Below, piece after piece: positions 10,735 to 21,134 of a DNA stretch of 64,000 nucleotides (its first letter is position 1; every line of letters starts with the position of its first letter). The stretch is from Pinus tabuliformis (taxonomy: Eukaryota; Streptophyta; Pinopsida; Pinales; Pinaceae). Under the pieces are notes generated by a model. The model saw nothing but the letters and a program-made list of their open reading frames with translations, searched no databases and had not been told where the DNA came from. The stretch spans positions 144,004,605-144,068,604 of the forward strand of contig CM062808.1 in NCBI GenBank assembly GCA_031772625.1, read 5' to 3'. The position numbers were made by a program, and so were the translations under genes.

Positions 10735-11023
10735 TCTTTGATTTGTAGAAAAAGTTCTACAAGATATCAAAGCGAGGATTGATCATCAGATCTATTATTC
10801 AAAAGTGTTTACATTTTATTTCTTCAGGCAGAGTCTGTGATCGGGCCAGGTAACCTCTGGATTCATCCTTCTTTTGGAAGGGGAGATATCCGGTGAATGC
10901 CCATACAGTCGATCTCTATACGAGAAATACTTTGTTCTCACGAATTTTAGATCAGAAGCGGTTGAGTTTTTGAGCTGGTGGAATTCGAATTTGCAGCGGT
11001 GTTTTCTTGGTGTCAAAGTTGAA

Positions 11024-12484
11024 ATGTCTTTCAACGGATTGCGATTGGAGTATGCCCTTGAGGGCAGCTTGAACTATATTGCATGGAAGGAGAGGATGGA
11101 GGCGGTGTTAGATGATAATGGGTTGAAGGAGTTCATAGATGCGGATGTCCCAAAACCTACTGATGCTGCTCAAGTCGGGGATTGGCAAAAGAAGACAACA
11201 AAGTGTCGAAGGATTCTGTTGGAGGGCATGAGGGATCACATTGTGTCCAGCCTCCAAGGAAAGGCTTCTCCATATTTGATGTGGAAAACATTGACAGAAT
11301 TATTCCAAAGCAAGAGCGACCAGAAGAAGTTGGCGCTCAAGGACAAACTCAGAAACATTAGGTGTGAGAATGGAGACAGTATGCCCCAGTATCTCACGAA
11401 GTTCACCCAATGCCGGGATGAGCTGGGAAGTGTCGGGGTAGCTGTTGAGGATGAGGATATGGTGAGTCTAGCACTCCTTGGCCTTCCTAAGAGTTGGCAT
11501 AGCTACCAGGACTCAGTGAATGGAAGGGAGAAATTGCCAAGATGGGAGAGACTTTGGTTGGATCTTGTGCAAGAGGAGATTAGACGGCGCACAAGAGACA
11601 GTTCTTCATCTATGCATGATGAGGAGAACTGTGCCTTAGTGAGTAAGGTGAAGAAGGGGAAGGGGAAGGTTTCTCTTTCCGACCCCAGTTCTTCCAATGA
11701 CGGGAAGAAGGTTGACAAGTCGAAGGTGCGATGCTTTCGTTGTCATGAGTTGGGCCATTATGTTACTAATTGCCCAAAGAAGAAGTCCAAGAAGGGATCT
11801 GGGGAAGGATCTGAAGGTGAGGCAGCCTCACTTGCTTCACAGTTTGAGTTCGACTTCACACTCTTTGCATGCATGGTTTCATCCATGATGGGAAGTGGTT
11901 GGTTTCTTGACAATGGAGCTTCTTTCCACATGACCGGTGACAAAAGTTTGTTCAGTACATTGGATGAGAAATATCTCTAGATACTCATAGCCATGGGTAA
12001 TGATGAGAAGTATAGTGTCTTAGGTGTAGGCACGGTTATTTTTCAGAGGGAGCATGGAGCTCACCTTACCTTGACCGATGTCAAGTATGTACCAGAACTA
12101 AAGAGAAACTTGGTGTCGATCGCGGTGTTGGAAGATAAAGGCTATGATGTAGTCTTCAGTAAGGGAAAGGTTTTCCTTAGACACATCATCACTAGACAGG
12201 TGAAGCAGATTGGTTCACGGGTCAAGAACCTGCATGATCTTGAGGTTCAAGATGCATGCAAAGCTTTGAGCAGCGAGGCAACTGATGGAGACTTGGTGGT
12301 TGAGAGGGAGCGTATATTACCTCTCAACATGCAGAGCCAAAAGAAGTCTCAGACAATTGTGGAGGAGCCACGATTGGTGCAGTAGCTTCAAGAGGTTGTG
12401 GAGCAGCCACAACAAGGGAAGCTGAGAGGAGATCGAGTAGAGACATCTACTCATGCAGAGACCTCCAGTAGGGGGAAACTTTGA
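11024..12484 (+). pseudogene. Copia-F unit 1 gag and partial protease
   Basis: I take the ATG at 11024 as the start because the Gag similarity (MSFNGLRLEYALEGS) begins there. The capsid-like part includes YIAWKERMEAVLDDNGLKEF and LALLGLPKSWHSYQ. A CCHC zinc knuckle CFRCHELGHYVTNC follows near 11732-11773, then the protease site FLDNGASFHMTG near 11907. An in-frame TAG at 11978-11980 lies where relatives have a Gln. The frame then continues through protease to a TAG at 12383 and a TGA at 12482-12484. The last part (EEPRLVQ, EVVEQPQ) resembles the linker beyond integrase in full-length relatives, so the integrase core was deleted. DNG in place of DSG may weaken the protease. Confidence 0.85.
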
Positions 12485-13017
12485 GCCAGGTGGGCTAAGG
12501 GATCGCATGCAGCCATACCTCTAGGTAGGAGGTAGGGTGATATAGAGTGATCGTTCCAAGGAGGAGGGGTAGGATCCTTGTGGTAGCCAACCTCTTGGAT
12601 GAGACCTTGCTACGGGAGCCCTGATGTGGAGTAGCAGGAACTGAGTTATTGGGTAGAGACAAATGTGGATGGAGCGGTAGAGATAGCGACAGTGTAGGGA
12701 ATCCTAGGACAGCACATAGCATGCAGGCTGCAACAATGTGAGAGGCACAAGTGTTTTGCATAGTGCTAGGTGGCATAGAGAGGTGTGTAATGGTGTGAGA
12801 TGCATGGAGATGTTGCAGTAGCGTAGATGTCAGAGAGGGAGCACTTGTCAGTAGCAGGTAGAGCTTCAGCATCAGAGTATGTTCCTAGCCCAACATAGTG
12901 GTCAGTTGGGAGTGTTTTTGTTCCAAGTGTTGTTGGAGCAAAGTGGACCGGGCAGATGTGTTGCATGCAGAACATTCCATAGTTACAGGATCGGGTTTGA
13001 GAGGAAGCCTTTCTGGT
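12485..13017 (+). other. Copia-F unit 1 remnant 3' of the deletion
   Basis: There is no open frame of note. The very end (EEAFLVEREC-like, 12997-13026) matches the usual C-terminus of this Copia family, so scraps of the pol end survive. A purine run GAGAGGGAGTG before 13028 serves as the polypurine tract. Confidence 0.6.
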
Positions 13018-13027
13018 TGAGAGGGAG

Positions 13028-14215
13028 TGTTGAAAAGTGTGCAACAAGAAATTCTTGTTGAGAATGCAACAAGATGATGGAGCTTAGTGGAAAGGATTCG
13101 CCTTCACTAAGTGGTCCTACAGGAAAGTTTTGGCGCAAAGTCTATTTTTAGACATATGGATCATGGTCTATGAGTTGCAGTTTGCTGTTTATGGATGATT
13201 GGTCATGTTGGGAAAAATAGATGGACTTCTATTTTTGGATCACAGCAGAAGTGATCAGAGTCTATATTTAGACTGCTAGTCAAAAATAGAAAAGTCAAAT
13301 ATTATTGTCTCATAATAATATTTAGACTATAAACTTTATCTTATCCTCTTAGAGCACTTCAGTTTGAGCTACAAATGTGGCACATGCAGCTTTCAGAAGG
13401 AAATACGCTTTTCGTATGAGTTAGTTGAGCTATTGCATGCAGGACTTCAGTTAGAACTCATGTGGTTGAGTTCTGTGGAGTTGGATGAGCAGTTAATGGA
13501 GTCGTGTTCAGTTTGACTTAGTTGACCTAGTTGTATTTAGTCTAACTGGCCAATAGACTAAGTGATGAGTTGTGTGAATTAGTTATTAATTAATTCACTA
13601 TTTATTAAGTCATAATGCAACTGAAGAATACATCAGTTAACTTAGTGCATGTACAGTTCAGTGGAGACAGGTGTTAGAGGTTGAGATTGCTATCAGTTGT
13701 GACTATAGTTGTGCATGAGATCTTGCACAATCAAAGGATTGAGTATACCCATGAGAATTGCATATGCCCAGTGATATAGCCTGTGATCACGTGATTTCTA
13801 GTGTGAGTGATTTTTCCAAGGTAAATAGAACTTGGAATGAGTTTGTATTCATTCATTCTCTTGCAGGATTGTGCAGTGGAGGTAGGCAAGCAGCAGAGGA
13901 GATTTGGAGATCAGATTTGAGCTGTATTGTGTGTAACAGGTGGAGATAGTGCTGCATACTTGTGAGTAGTATTGTACTATGTAATGTTACATGTTCTCAA
14001 TCATTAATATACAGATAGTGTGGGGTATTCAGCTGTAAGATTTCCCCGGGTTACATACTGTGTTAATGTGTGCATGCGATTGATGTTTCATTGTTTTTGA
14101 TGCTGCTAAATTGATGATCAACGTAGAGGAGCTTATGTATTGTTCATGTATTCCACAATAGTGCATGATTAGGATAATCTCTGTGAATAAGTGTTTATTA
14201 TTCAAAATTTCTACA
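13028..14215 (+). repeat. Copia-F LTR2 (internal, shared)
   Basis: This 1188-bp LTR serves as the 3' LTR of unit 1 and the 5' LTR of unit 2. It has a purine tract on its left and the primer site TGGTATCAGAGC at 14216. Confidence 0.92.
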
Positions 14216-14518
14216 TGGTATCAGAGCTCTTTGATTTGTAGAAAAAGTTATACAGGATATCAAAGCGAGGATTGATCATCAGATCTATTATTCAGAAAGC
14301 GTTTACATTTTATTTCTTCAGGCAGAGTCTGTGATTGGGCTAGGTAGCCTCTGGATTCATCCTTCTTTTGGAAGGGGAGAAATCCAGTGAATTCCCATAC
14401 AGTTGATCTCTGTACAAGAAATACTTTGTTCTCACGAATTTTAGATCAGAAGCGGTAGAGTTTTTTGAGTTGGTGGAATTCGAATTTGCAGCGGTGTTTT
14501 CTTGGTGTCAAAGATGAA

Positions 14519-15978
14519 ATGTCTTTCAACAGATTGCGATTGGAGTATGCCCTTGAGGGAAGCTCGAACTATATTGCATGGAAGGAGAGGATGGAGGTGG
14601 TGTTAGATGATAATGGGTTGAAGGAGTTCATAGATGTGGATGTCCCAAAACCTACTGATGCTGCTCAAGTCGGGGATTGGCAAAATAAGACAGCAAAGTG
14701 TCAAAGGATTCTGTTGGAGGGCGTGAGGGATCACATTGTGTCCAACCTCTATGGAAATGCTTCTCCATATTTGATGTGGAAAACGTTGACAGAATTATTC
14801 CAAAGCAAGAGCGACCAGAAGAAGTTGGCGCTCAAGGACAAACTCAGAAACATTAGGTGTGAGAATGGAGACAGTATGCCCCAGTATCTCATGAAGTTCA
14901 CCAATGCCGGGATGAGCTGGGAAGTGTCGGGGTAACTGTTGAGGATGAGGATATGGTGAGTCTAGAACTCCTTGGCCTTCCTAAGAGTTGGCATAGCTAC
15001 CAGGACTTGGTGAATGGAAGGGAGAAATTGCTAAGATGGGAGAGACTTTGGTCGAATCTTGTGCAAGAAAAGATTAGACGGTGCACCAGAGACAGTTCTT
15101 CATCTATGCATGATGAGGAGAACTGTGCCTTAGCGAGTAAGGCGAAGAAGGGGAAGGGGAAGGTTTCTCTTTCCGAATCCAGTTCTTCCAATGATGGGAA
15201 GAAGGATGACAAGTCGAAGGTGTGATGCTTTCGTTGTCATGAGTTGGGCCATTATGCTACTAATTGCCCAAAGAAGAAGTCCAAGAAGGGATCCAGGGAA
15301 GGCTCTGAAGGTGAGGCAGCCTCACTTGCTTCACAGTTTGAGTTTGACTTCACACTCTTCACATGCATGGTTTCATCCATGATGGGAAGTGGTTGGTTTC
15401 TTGACAATGGAGCTTCTTTCCACATGACCGGTGACAAAAGTTTGTTTAGTACTTTGGAGGAGAAAGATCTCTAGATACTCATAGCCATGGGTAATGATGA
15501 GAAGTATAGTGTCTCAGGTGTAGGCACGGTTATTTTTCAGAGGGAGCATGGAGCTCGCCTTACCTTAGCCGATGTCAAGTATGTACTAGGACTGAAGAGA
15601 AACTTGGTGTCGATCGCAGTGCTGGAAGATAGAGGCTATGATGTAGTCTTTAGTAAGGGAAAGGTTTTCCTTAGACACATCATCACTAGACAGGTGAAGC
15701 AGATTGGTTCACGGGTCAAGAACCTATATGATCTTGAGGTTCAAGATGCATGCAAAGCTTTGAGCAGCGATGCAACTGATGGAGACTTGGTGGTTGAGAG
15801 GGAGCGTATATTACCTCTTGAAATGCAGAGCCAGAAGAAATCTCAGACAATTGTGGAGGAGCCACAATTGGTACAGCAGCTTCAGGAGGTTGTGGAGTAG
15901 CCACAACAAGGGAAGGTGAGAGGAGCTCGAGTAGAGACATCTACTCATGTAGAGACCTCCAGTAGGGGGAAACTTTGA
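14519..15978 (+). pseudogene. Copia-F unit 2 gag and partial protease
   Basis: This is colinear with unit 1. A one-base deletion near 14902 shifts the frame after YLMKFT, and a TGA at 15223-15225 falls in the first zinc-knuckle segment where unit 1 has Arg (CGA to TGA). The knuckle reads CFRCHELGHYATNC and the protease FLDNGASFHMTG. The TAG after the protease start (15472-15474) is shared with unit 1, so it predates the duplication. A TAG at 15898 ends the main ORF. This unit is more damaged than unit 1. Confidence 0.83.
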
Positions 15979-16511
15979 GCCAGGTGGGCTGAGGGATCAC
16001 ATGCAGCCATACCTCCAGGTAGGAGGTGGGGCGATATAGAGTGATCGTTCCAAGGAGGAGGGGCAGGATCCTTGAGGTACCCAACCTCTTGGATGAGACC
16101 TTGCTACGGGAGCCCCGATGTGGAGTAGCAGGAACTGACTGATTGGGTAGAGACAAATGCGGATGGAGCGGCAGAGAGAGCGACAATGTAGGGAATCCTA
16201 GGACAATGCATAGCATGCAGGCTGCAGCAATGTGAGAGGCACAAGTGTTTTGCTTAGTGCTAGGTGGCACAGAGAGGTGTGAAATGGTGCGAGATGCATG
16301 GAGATGTTGCAGTAGTGAAGATGTCAGAGAGGGAGTACTTGTCAGTAGCAGGTAGAGCTTCAGCATCAGAGTATGTTCCTAGCCCAACAGAGTGGTCAGT
16401 TGGGAGTGTTTTTGTTCCAAGTGTTGTTGGAGCAAAGTGGACCGGGCAGATGTGTTGCATGCAGAACATTCTAGAGTTACAGGATTGGGTTTGAGAGGAA
16501 GCCTTTCTGGA
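15979..16511 (+). other. Copia-F unit 2 remnant 3' of the deletion
   Basis: This matches 12485-13017 and has no coding continuity. The ORFs visible on either strand are not conserved between the two copies. A purine tract TGAGAGGGAA precedes LTR3. Confidence 0.6.
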
Positions 16512-16521
16512 TGAGAGGGAA

Positions 16522-17709
16522 TGTTGAAAAGTGTGCAACAAGAAATGCTTGTTGAGAATGCAACAATATGATGGAGCTTAGTGGAAAGGAGTCGCCTTCA
16601 CTAAGTGGTCTCGCAGGCAAGTTTTGGCACAAAGTCTATTTTTAGACATATGGATCATGGTCTATGAGTTGCAGTTTGTTGTTTATGGATGATTGGTCAT
16701 GTTGGGAAAAACAGATGGACTTCTATTTTTGGATCACAGTAGGAGTGATCAGAGTCTATTTTTAGACTGCTAGTAAAAAATAGAAAAGTAAAATATTATT
16801 GTCTCATAATAATATTTAGACTATAAACATTATCTTATCCTCTTGGAGCACTTCAGTTTGAGCTACAGATGTGGCACATGCAGCTGTCAGAAGGAAATAC
16901 GCTTTTCTTATGATTCAGTTGAGCTATTGCATGCAGGACTTCATTTAGAACTCATGTGGTTGAGTTCTGTGGAGTTGGATGAGCAATTAAAGGAGTTGTG
17001 TTCAGTTTGACTTAGTTGAACTAGTTGTATTTAGTCTAACTGGCCAATAGACTAAGTGATGAGTTGTGTGAATTAGTTATTAATTAATTCACTAATTATT
17101 AAGTGATAATGCAACTGAAGAATACATCAGTTAACTCAGTGCATGTACAGTTCAGTGGAGACAGGTGTTAGAGGTTGAGATTGCTATCAGTTGTGACTAT
17201 AGTTGTGCATGAGATCTTGCACAATCAAAGGATTGAGTATGCCCATGAGAATTGCATCTGCCCAGTGATATAGCCTGTTCTCACGTGATTTCTAGTGAGA
17301 GTGATTTTTCCAAGGTAAATAGAACTTGGAACGAGTTTGGATTCATTAATTCTCTTGCAAGATTGTGCAGTGGAGGCAGGCAAGTAGCAGAGGAGATTTG
17401 AAGATCAAATCTAAGCTGTATTGTGTGTAACAGGTGGAGATAGTGCTGGATACTTGTGAGTAGTATTGTACTATGTAATGTTACATGTTCTCAATCATTA
17501 ATATACAGATAGTGTGGGGTTTTCAGCTGTAAGCTTTCGCCGGGTTACATACTGTGTTAATGTGTGCATGCGATTGATGTTTCATTGTTTTTGATGCTGC
17601 TAAATTGATGATCAACATAGAGGAGCTTATGTATTGTGAATGTATTCCGCAATAGTGCATGATCAGGATAATCTCTGTGAAAAAGTGTTTATTATTCAAA
17701 ATTTCTACA
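16522..17709 (+). repeat. Copia-F LTR3
   Basis: This is a 1188-bp third copy of the LTR, ending TTTCTACA and followed by TTTTG and Tat-B Gag sequence. Unlike LTR1 and LTR2 it has no primer site after it, as expected of an outer 3' LTR. Confidence 0.92.
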
Positions 17710-17714
17710 TTTTG

Positions 17715-18762
17715 GGAGTGGAATTCTCTTGTTTCTTCTTATTATTTTTCCCTTTCTTGTTTCCCCCTAGTTGCTTTGGATTTTTGCCTTTGTCAGATGA
17801 CACAACATTAATCTCCAAGTCAAGAGGTTTGTCATTTGCATTCTGACTAGAAATAGTAAGAGCTTGACTAGATGGACCTCTTGCGGTTTGCGTGCTTGAG
17901 GCATCGATCACACTGTCACCGGCATGAGAGTCCCTACTCGATTTAGGAGGAAGTGGAATTGAAAAAATTGGTCTAGGAGCGTTAGGAATTTTGTCGTAGA
18001 GTGTGCCAAATTGTGTATAGATCAAATCTAAATATTGGGCACGAGCAATGACTTGCTCTTCAGTGACAACTCCTTTCGCCACGTCCTTAGTGATAGATGG
18101 AAATAAGGACTTAATAAACCACTCAGCTAACAGCTGATCAAGGACATACGTCTTTACCATTCGACGACGATGCCGCCACTCATGAATATGATCAGATATG
18201 TGAGTGGACGTGGTCTGTTTAGAATTCGTAAGGAGTTTTGTTCCAATTTCATACCTGATGGGTAATTGAAAGTGGGTTAGAAAAGTTGTGGCAAGGATGG
18301 TGAAGTTACCAAACGAAGCTCTAGGCAATTCAATATGCCATTTCACTACAGGACCAGTGAGCGTTCTATGAAAAAGGCGAAGTCTAATCGAATCATCATT
18401 CAGAGTGTTAGATGAGCACCACAAATGAAAAGTCATTACGTGATTCGATGGATCTTCACCTAGATTTCCATTGAACTTAGGAATATCAGAGGGGAGTTTA
18501 TGAGGAATCGCTGGCCACCAAGGGGCGTATGCAATTGGATCATTCGTCAGCTGGTTCAAATCTAGTAATTCTAGAGTTGCTACAAAAGGAACTGCTGATT
18601 CAGGTTGTGTGGAGCATACCCAGGATAAGATGGAATCACATGAGTAGTATGTCGTTGCATACCAGCATAATGCATCTATTGCTGGTAACTTTGATAAGGT
18701 TGTTGGACATAACCAGTATAGTGTGGTTGTTGATAATTTTGAAAATGTGGCTGTCCATAACC
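17715..18762 (-). pseudogene. Tat-B Gag capsid segment
   Basis: On the minus strand, the Gln/Tyr-rich end of the N-terminal part (18762-18600, with stops) leads into a long open stretch from 18559. It carries the family capsid: NDPIAYAPWWPAIPHKLPSD, VMTFHLWCSSNTLNDDSIRL, FLTHFQLPIRYE, ISDHIHEW and YLDLIYTQFGTLYDKIPN. A Lys-rich tail (GNKKGKNNKKKQENS) follows. The order and words match Tat-C (28790-29570) and Tat-D (40330-39700). Upstream it joins 19603 after removal of PLE-G, and downstream it joins 9528 after removal of Copia-F. Confidence 0.88.
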
Positions 18763-18815
18763 TACAAAGCCTTTTTTTTTAAAATTAATGGAAAAACCTG
18801 TGAGCAATTTATGAA

Positions 18816-18856
18816 ACCGGCGTTTCGGACTAGCTAGGTGAGTCCATCATCAGGGT
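18816..18856 (-). ncRNA. Hammerhead ribozyme-like motif of PLE-G
   Basis: On the minus strand: helix I arm ACC, core CTGATGA (18853-18847), a bulged T, helix II arms GGACT/AGTCC around a 9-nt loop, GAAA, C-GCC, then helix I arm GGT. Penelope elements are known to carry such ribozymes with a minimal helix III, normally ending in GTC at the cleavage site. Here that triplet is GCC, so the core base at position 16.1 is changed and the copy is probably inactive. Confidence 0.72.
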
Positions 18857-19184
18857 AATGAGATCTGTATTTTGAGAGGAGAGAGTCAAGAAGATGTGAA
18901 CCTATTAATAGAAGGATAGAGAGATAACTTTGGGTTGGTGAGGTCGGCTTGATTTTCAAATATTTATTAATAAATTGATTAAATTAATTTTAATTTAGTT
19001 TTGAATTTTATTTTAATAATAAATTTAAAACTAAAATTAATTTAACCTAAATTAAAAATAAAATTAAAGTTAAAAATAATTTAAACTAAATTTAAAATAA
19101 AATCAATTTAATTAATTAATTAATTAAATTAATTTTAAATTTAGTTTAAATTTTATATTAATTCATTAATTAATTATTTTAATT

Positions 19185-19188
<4 letters not shown>

Positions 19189-19232
<44 letters not shown>
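19189..19232. repeat. (AC)n(AT)n microsatellite
   Basis: About 13 AC units (19189-19214) are followed by about 9 AT units. It lies inside the AT-rich untranslated part of PLE-G (about 18950-19260), which otherwise consists of TTAATTAAA-like runs. Confidence 0.95.
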
Positions 19233-19313
19233 GTAAATTTTTATTTTAATTATAATTTTTTTAAATTATGAGTTGTAAATGCTGACTCAAGGAAGAATTT
19301 GTATAAATTAAAG

Positions 19314-19600
19314 TTACTTTATTTTATTCAGCAAGGGTTTCCAGGTATTACTTAGTTTAAGACCATCATCCCTATTCATATTATTAGAAGATTTTTCAAT
19401 TTCAATTGCCTCTTTAATTCTTCTTTTTAAATAGTGGTCTTCCTTATGGATTAATTTAGCTTGTTCCATGCATATATAGCGAGAGGAGGAACAAGCGTGC
19501 TCTGCAAGACCTGATTTATCAGACCTATTTCTAGTAATATCACTAGTGTGTTCTTTTAATCTTACTCCAAAGGATCTCCCTGTTTCCCCTATACAAATCC
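19314..19600 (-). pseudogene. GIY-YIG endonuclease domain fragment of PLE-G
   Basis: The minus-strand peptide holds ICIGETGRSFGVRLKEHTSD, SGLAEHAC and AIEIEKSSNNMNRDDG, ending in LSNTWKPLLN. The spacing of Gly-Glu-Thr-Gly-Arg, the Arg-Leu-Lys-Glu-His segment, the following His and the Glu and Asn near the end are those of the endonuclease at the C-terminus of Penelope-like proteins. The GIY-YIG start is cut off at the insertion junction. Residues upstream in the same frame (19718-19600) are only read-through of Tat-B Gag DNA. Confidence 0.8.
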
Positions 19601-19602
19601 TT

Positions 19603-21134
19603 GCTGCCCAGGTCCTCGGTAGGCTTGATATTGACCAAATCCAGTCTGAGCTTGTAAACCGAGCCCAAACTGAGGTTGGGTTTGCTAGAATTGCAGTTGT
19701 TGGCATTGTGCTAGACACAGTTGTTGGACCATTTGTTGTTGCCCAATACCGGAAGATTGACCAAGTTGCGGATTGACAATACCCGTTGGTGCCTGAGTCA
19801 TTCCATATAAAGAAGCACTAACCTGAGGTTGCGGTTGAGCCGTAGAGACAAGTGGCTATTGTATCACACCTTGAGAGACTTGAGTCTTCTGCTTCGAAAC
19901 TTGAGGTTGCGAGGAAGAAGGAGTACGTTGAGGTTGAGACACAATAGGCTGTGCTTGTGTTTGCGACACAGTCGTAATAGCAAGTGTAGTGGGAATATTC
20001 GACACAGGTCGGATCGGTTGTGTTGGATATACAACCCTTGGTTGTTCTGGCAGTATTAGTATCCAACCACTAGATGTAATTATAGTTTGACTTGAATATT
20101 GTTGGAAACTCTCATATGGTTGTTCCCCAAGAGGAAACAGTGAAAAGGCATACTACTCTCCATATGGCAGCAGTCCAGTGTTTAAAGGATATATCGGTCT
20201 TTGAAAGGGTTTGCCCAAATTGATACTGGTATGCAGGATCAAATTGCTGAGCTTCAACATAAGAAGGAATATATGGGACTCTGAATGAATAAATAGGAGC
20301 AGACCATGGCACTGAAGTAGCCCCTGAGCGGACTCCAGCTAGTGATTGATAACTAGCTAGAACAGATGGTGTACCAGAAAACATTGTAGGAATAGCAGTA
20401 GGAGGTTCCGCCATAACTGCATCAGATGACACATTCCTAGATGTTAGTAGTTTCTTAGACATGTTTAGTCTATCCAAAAGATCTCTTATCGATTCGACAG
20501 GAACTTGCGATGAAGGAGGATTAAAAGAACCAAACTCGACAGTAGAGGGATACAAATGAATCCCAGTTCCAAAATGAAATAGGGTACTAGATGGGGGATC
20601 GTCTACTATCTCCTCGACAGCAATCAGACCAGGTGGAAGAGGTAGACCGTCAGGTCCGTAAAATATTTATGGAGCCGTAGAAGGTATAGCTTCTGCAGTG
20701 ACAGATACTAGAGGGGTGGCAGCTTCTGAATACTAAAACTCAACTTCCAGATGTTCATGTAAATGAACTTCAATCTCAAAGGGAGGTTCTTGAGAAACTA
20801 CTGGTTCAAATGTAGCTTCGGTTTGAATTGATAGGGGTTCTGGATCAACTCTAGATGGTGTTGTTTCAGATACATAAGTGTCTACCATTACAGTAGGATC
20901 AGTTCTAAAGTCCCTTTGTAACTGTGAAACTTCTTCTCTTAAGGCAGATGTACTAGAAATAATCGGAGTAACTGTAGTCTCTGACAATGTTGAAACAAAA
21001 GTTTCAAGTAAACCAGATGAATTGGACTCAATTAAACGAGATTTCTTTGTCCGGATTGGCTTTGATTCCGGAGTCAAAGACGGTTGACTCGTTAGTCTCC
21101 GTGAACGATGGGGTTTTGATTGACTTTCTTCCAC
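19603..21134 (-). pseudogene. Tat-B Gag N-terminal part, Gln/Ser/Thr-rich
   Basis: On the minus strand, the reading begins at 21134 with a GTG (no ATG is available after the preceding stop), giving VEESQSKPHRSRRLTSQPSL. A Ser/Thr/Glu-rich part runs to 20733. A section with MYPSTVEFGSFNPPSSQVPV and VLASYQSLAGVRSG (20555-20112) matches YQSLAGTFAGASP of Tat-C. Then comes a Gln-rich part ending GYRGPGQQGF-like at 19603. Stops are frequent. The role is that of the disordered N-terminal Gag extension seen in all Tat elements here. Confidence 0.75.

Larger units (their letters stand above)
9534..17709 (+). mobile_element. Copia-F: tandem three-LTR, two-interior Ty1/Copia deletion derivative
   Basis: The layout is LTR1 (9534-10722), interior 1 (10723-13027), LTR2 (13028-14215), interior 2 (14216-16521) and LTR3 (16522-17709). 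The outer flanks are TTTTA (9529-9533) and TTTTG (17710-17714), a target duplication with one change. Both interiors are 2.3 kb and share the same deletion: Gag, zinc knuckle and the protease start are kept, while integrase, reverse transcriptase and RNase H are gone. Removing the block joins the Tat-B Gag codons for TPK and KSSEN in frame. The triple-LTR form is what recombination between LTRs of two copies would give. Confidence 0.93.
18774..19591 (-). mobile_element. PLE-G: 5'-truncated Penelope-like element
   Basis: An 818-bp insert interrupts the Gln-rich Gag of Tat-B. It is flanked by an 11-bp direct repeat, TACAAAGCCTT (18763-18773) and TACAAATCCTT (19592-19602), with one mismatch. On the minus strand it encodes the tail of a GIY-YIG endonuclease, then an AT-rich untranslated part, then a hammerhead-like motif and a short poly-A end. 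That order fits the 3' end of a Penelope-like element. The reverse transcriptase is absent because of 5' truncation. Confidence 0.82.

Noticed and set aside
19189-19232. AC/AT run as a CRISPR-like or satellite array
   Set aside because: It is a simple dinucleotide microsatellite with no spacers.
19546-20059. Plus-strand ORFs in the Tat-B Gag N-terminal area
   Set aside because: They are complementary to the Gln-rich Gag on the minus strand; no family similarity.
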